NCBI RefSeq assembly: GCF_006542425.1
Contig: NZ_VFID01000009.1
Coordinates: forward strand, 80,040 to 144,039
Length of the DNA: 64,000 bases
Direction: 5' to 3'
Source of the DNA: Pseudoxanthomonas sp. z9
Lineage (GTDB): Bacteria > Pseudomonadota > Gammaproteobacteria > Xanthomonadales > Xanthomonadaceae
Under the pieces are notes generated by a model. That model had not been told where the DNA came from and did no database searches. It was given only the letters and a program-made list of their open reading frames with translations. Positions 61,973-64,000 of the stretch are shown piece after piece. The translations under genes and the position numbers were made by a program. The number at the start of each line of letters is the position of its first letter. Within the stretch, counting starts at the first letter, position 1.

Positions 61973-63895
61973 TCAACGCGGCGCCAGGATCTTCGACAGC
62001 CGGTCCTCGGCGCCGGGGATGCGCTGCAAGTGTGGATAACGCAGGCCGTCGCGGTAATCGATGCGGACGCTGCGGTACTGCTCGCCCTGGCGCACCAGCA
62101 GTTCGATGGGCCGCGGCGATGCCTTGGCGGCGACGATGGCGCGCTTGAGGCGCTCGCCGGTGTAGGCCAGCCCGTCCACCGCGATCACCGTCATGTCCTT
62201 CGCAAGTCCGGCGGTAAAGGCGGGCGAGTTCCAGATCGCCTCCTGGATTACACCGTCGGAGCCGACCTTCAAACCGATCGAGAAGCGAAAGTCGTCGTTG
62301 CCACCGGCGCCCTCCGCATCGGTGATGGCCGGGTTTGCTTCGCCGGTGTAGGCCAGCCGCCAGCCAGCGCGCTCCAGCCCGTCGAGCGGCGAGGCCGCGC
62401 CCTGCCCATCCAGGCGCTCGCGCAGGAAGCCGCGCCAGTCGCCGGGCTGCACTTCGTCGAGTACCCGCACCACGTCGTCGAAGCCGTACAGCGAAATCGG
62501 CGCGTCGGCGCTGGCGCCGGCGTGGAAGCGGCGGGCGAAGTCGTCCAGGCTGCGACGGCCGCGCGACTGTTCGCGCAGGCGCGCGTCCACCGCCAGCCAC
62601 AGCAGCGAGCCTTCCGAATAGAAGTCGTAGCCGCGCTGCCAGCTGGACCAGGCCTGCGGCGCATCGTTGTAGTCGACGATGCCCTGGTGCACGGTGTCCT
62701 GCAGATCGCGCCAGTCGCGGCCCGGCTGGGTGGCCGCGGTCGCCAGCGTGTTCGCCAGCACCGCGCGCGCCTGTTCGGGTGTCCACAGGCCGGCGCGCGC
62801 GGCCAGCACCACCGCCCAGTACTGGGTCTGTCCCTCGTAGACCCACAGCAACGAGTTGTCGATGGCGCTGTTGTAGTGCGGCGCCCACGTGGTCTCCGGG
62901 CGGCGGAACTTGCCGCTCCAGGCGTGCACGTATTCGTGCGGCAGCAGGTCGTTGTCGATGAAGGCCGCATCGCCGCGCAGGTAGTCGGCGTAGGTGCCGT
63001 TCTCGCTGGACTGGCGATGCTCCAGGCCGATGCCGCTGAAGCTGTCCGACAGCGCCAGCAGGAAGTCGTAATGCGCGAACGGACGCGGACCGAACACCCG
63101 GTCGGCCTGGGTCACCAGCGCGCGGTGTGCCTGCAGCATCGCCGGCGAGGCGTCCAGTTGCGCGCTGGTGTCGGCCATCGCGTTGAGGCGGACCGGCGTG
63201 GCGCCGGTATCCAGGTCGAAGCGGCGGAAGTGCTGGCCGGCGTAGACCGGCGAATCGATCAGGGTCAGCAGATCGGTGGGCGCGTAGCGCTGTGCGGCAC
63301 CATCCCGTCCTTCCACCGCCAGCGCGGTCGCCGACTCCCAGCCCGCCGGCAGGCGCAGGGTCGGGGCGACGCGGATGCGGCGCGCGTCATGGCCCGCCGG
63401 ATACAACAGTACGCGATGCCATTGCAGCGACAGCATCTGCGGGGTCATCGCGACCCGGCCCTGCGCGGAAGAGGTCGGCGACAGGTACTGGAATGCGATC
63501 TCGATCTCCGTCACCCCCGCCGGTACGTCGAGATGGAAGGCATACATGTCGCCGGGATCGCGGCGCCAAGCGATGCGCTGGCCGTTGCCGGTGATGACCA
63601 GCCCGGCGATCTGGTTGATCGGTCCGGTCGGCGCGTGGTTGCCGGGAATCCATTTCGGATACCACAGGGTCAGCGGTCCCGCTGCGACCGGGATGCGCTC
63701 GCGCACCCGCTGGATGCGCCGGTCGATGTCACTGGCGTCGACGTCGAGTCGCAGCGTGCCGGGATAGTCCTGCGTGGAGAGCGGCGCCGAAGCGGGTGCC
63801 GTTGCCGGCGTCGGGGCCGAAGCCGGCTGCGCGGCAAGCGGACTGGCCAGGAAAAGACCAAACGAACACCACAACCCCAATGGCAACCTGGACAT
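61973..63895 (-). CDS. M61-family glycyl aminopeptidase with PDZ domain
   Basis: The 640-residue protein has a signal peptide (LGLWCSFGLFLASPLAAQ), an N-terminal beta-domain, the zinc motif LLPHEYVHAW (His320, Glu321, His324) and the WVYEGQTQYW segment that supplies the third ligand. A PDZ-like domain covers about 520-635 (GLKVGSDGVIQEAIWNSPAF; MTVIAVDGLAYTGERLKRAI). Such enzymes, common in Xanthomonadaceae, cleave peptides with N-terminal Gly or Ala in the periplasm. The last 42 codons are duplicated downstream in a 282-bp repeat. Confidence 0.92.
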   Translation of the reverse strand: MSRLPLGLWCSFGLFLASPLAAQPASAPTPATAPASAPLSTQDYPGTLRLDVDASDIDRRIQRVRERIPVAAGPLTLWYPKWIPGNHAPTGPINQIAGLVITGNGQRIAWRRDPGDMYAFHLDVPAGVTEIEIAFQYLSPTSSAQGRVAMTPQMLSLQWHRVLLYPAGHDARRIRVAPTLRLPAGWESATALAVEGRDGAAQRYAPTDLLTLIDSPVYAGQHFRRFDLDTGATPVRLNAMADTSAQLDASPAMLQAHRALVTQADRVFGPRPFAHYDFLLALSDSFSGIGLEHRQSSENGTYADYLRGDAAFIDNDLLPHEYVHAWSGKFRRPETTWAPHYNSAIDNSLLWVYEGQTQYWAVVLAARAGLWTPEQARAVLANTLATAATQPGRDWRDLQDTVHQGIVDYNDAPQAWSSWQRGYDFYSEGSLLWLAVDARLREQSRGRRSLDDFARRFHAGASADAPISLYGFDDVVRVLDEVQPGDWRGFLRERLDGQGAASPLDGLERAGWRLAYTGEANPAITDAEGAGGNDDFRFSIGLKVGSDGVIQEAIWNSPAFTAGLAKDMTVIAVDGLAYTGERLKRAIVAAKASPRPIELLVRQGEQYRSVRIDYRDGLRYPHLQRIPGAEDRLSKILAPR

Positions 63896-64000
63896 TCCGC
63901 GCGCATCCCCCGCTTTGTATTGTCGCCATCCTAGCCGCTCGTCGCGACGGCGGCGACGTGGACGCGCGGCGCGTCGCCCTCACGGCGTCAACGGGTCGCC

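Larger units (their letters stand above)
61533..62099. repeat. 282-bp tandem duplication including REP pair and peptidase gene end
   Basis: Positions 61533-61817 and 61815-62099 match almost base for base at an offset of 282. Each copy has GGGAACCATGGCATGCACGCC at one end, a REP pair in the middle and a sequence identical to the last 42 or so codons of the M61 peptidase gene at the other. Only a few differences are visible (for example GGTGCGGGTAG against AGTGTGGATAA). It looks recent. Confidence 0.92.

Noticed and set aside
61533..62099. Possible insertion sequence or transposon
   Set aside because: There is no transposase frame or terminal inverted repeat; the structure is a tandem duplication containing REP pairs.

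Overview
The window is 64 kb of high-GC chromosomal DNA with no tRNA, rRNA, phage or insertion-sequence gene. Several traits point to a gammaproteobacterium of the Xanthomonadaceae type (Xanthomonas, Stenotrophomonas, Lysobacter, Luteimonas or Pseudoxanthomonas): an SmeDEF-like efflux operon with a divergent TetR gene, TonB receptors paired with glycoside hydrolases, a one-piece indolepyruvate ferredoxin oxidoreductase, and dispersed REP-like repeats. The genus cannot be settled from the sequence alone.

Region 1 (1-6.5 kb) holds an RND multidrug efflux operon (outer-membrane lipoprotein, cut by the window edge; inner-membrane pump; periplasmic adaptor), its divergent TetR repressor with a perfect 14-bp palindrome between them, and a small secreted beta-barrel-like protein.

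Region 2 (6.6-22.1 kb) looks like a complete N-acetylgalactosamine (GalNAc) acquisition locus. It has a GH109 and a GH31 enzyme, both plausible alpha-N-acetylgalactosaminidases, a TonB receptor, and a divergent six-gene run: AgaS isomerase/deaminase, ROK kinase, AgaZ/KbaZ-like protein, DeoR repressor, amino-sugar-6-phosphate deacetylase and a sugar-porter MFS with a large extra loop. A CTTTCGA-N11-TCGAAAG inverted repeat overlaps the likely agaS promoter.

Region 3 (22.3-32.5 kb) is a beta-glucoside/beta-glucan locus: GH3 lipoprotein, TonB receptor, GH30, LacI regulator and sodium/sugar symporter. The same 14-bp LacI-type palindrome (TGACAGCGCTGTCA) lies before the receptor and before the symporter.

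Region 4 (32.8-37.6 kb) has a YtrA-type GntR regulator with an ABC exporter, then a PPP-like phosphoesterase. Region 5 (37.7-40.8 kb) has a HutC/NagQ-type GntR regulator divergent from zwf and pgl; TGGTAxx-N4-TGGTAxx boxes occur here and again at the region 3 symporter.

Region 6 (40.9-45.9 kb) is a tight four-gene operon: PspA/ESCRT-III-like protein, two-part AAA+ ATPase, membrane coiled-coil protein and a solute-binding/OmpA fusion. It looks like an uncharacterised envelope-remodelling system. Then come a membrane-anchored cytochrome c5, a secreted nuclease between clusters of short repeats, and indolepyruvate ferredoxin oxidoreductase.

Region 7 (52.9-61.5 kb) is the most unusual. It has a QueC-like PP-loop protein, a haem-oxygenase-like diiron enzyme with a VOC partner, and, convergent with these, a six-gene translationally coupled minus-strand cluster: KASIII, SDR, metallo-beta-lactamase-fold hydrolase, ATP-grasp ligase, GNAT/FemAB-like acyltransferase and Rieske oxygenase. 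I do not recognise this combination as a known biosynthetic pathway. The window ends with an M61 peptidase whose 3' end, with a REP pair, is duplicated in a 282-bp tandem repeat.
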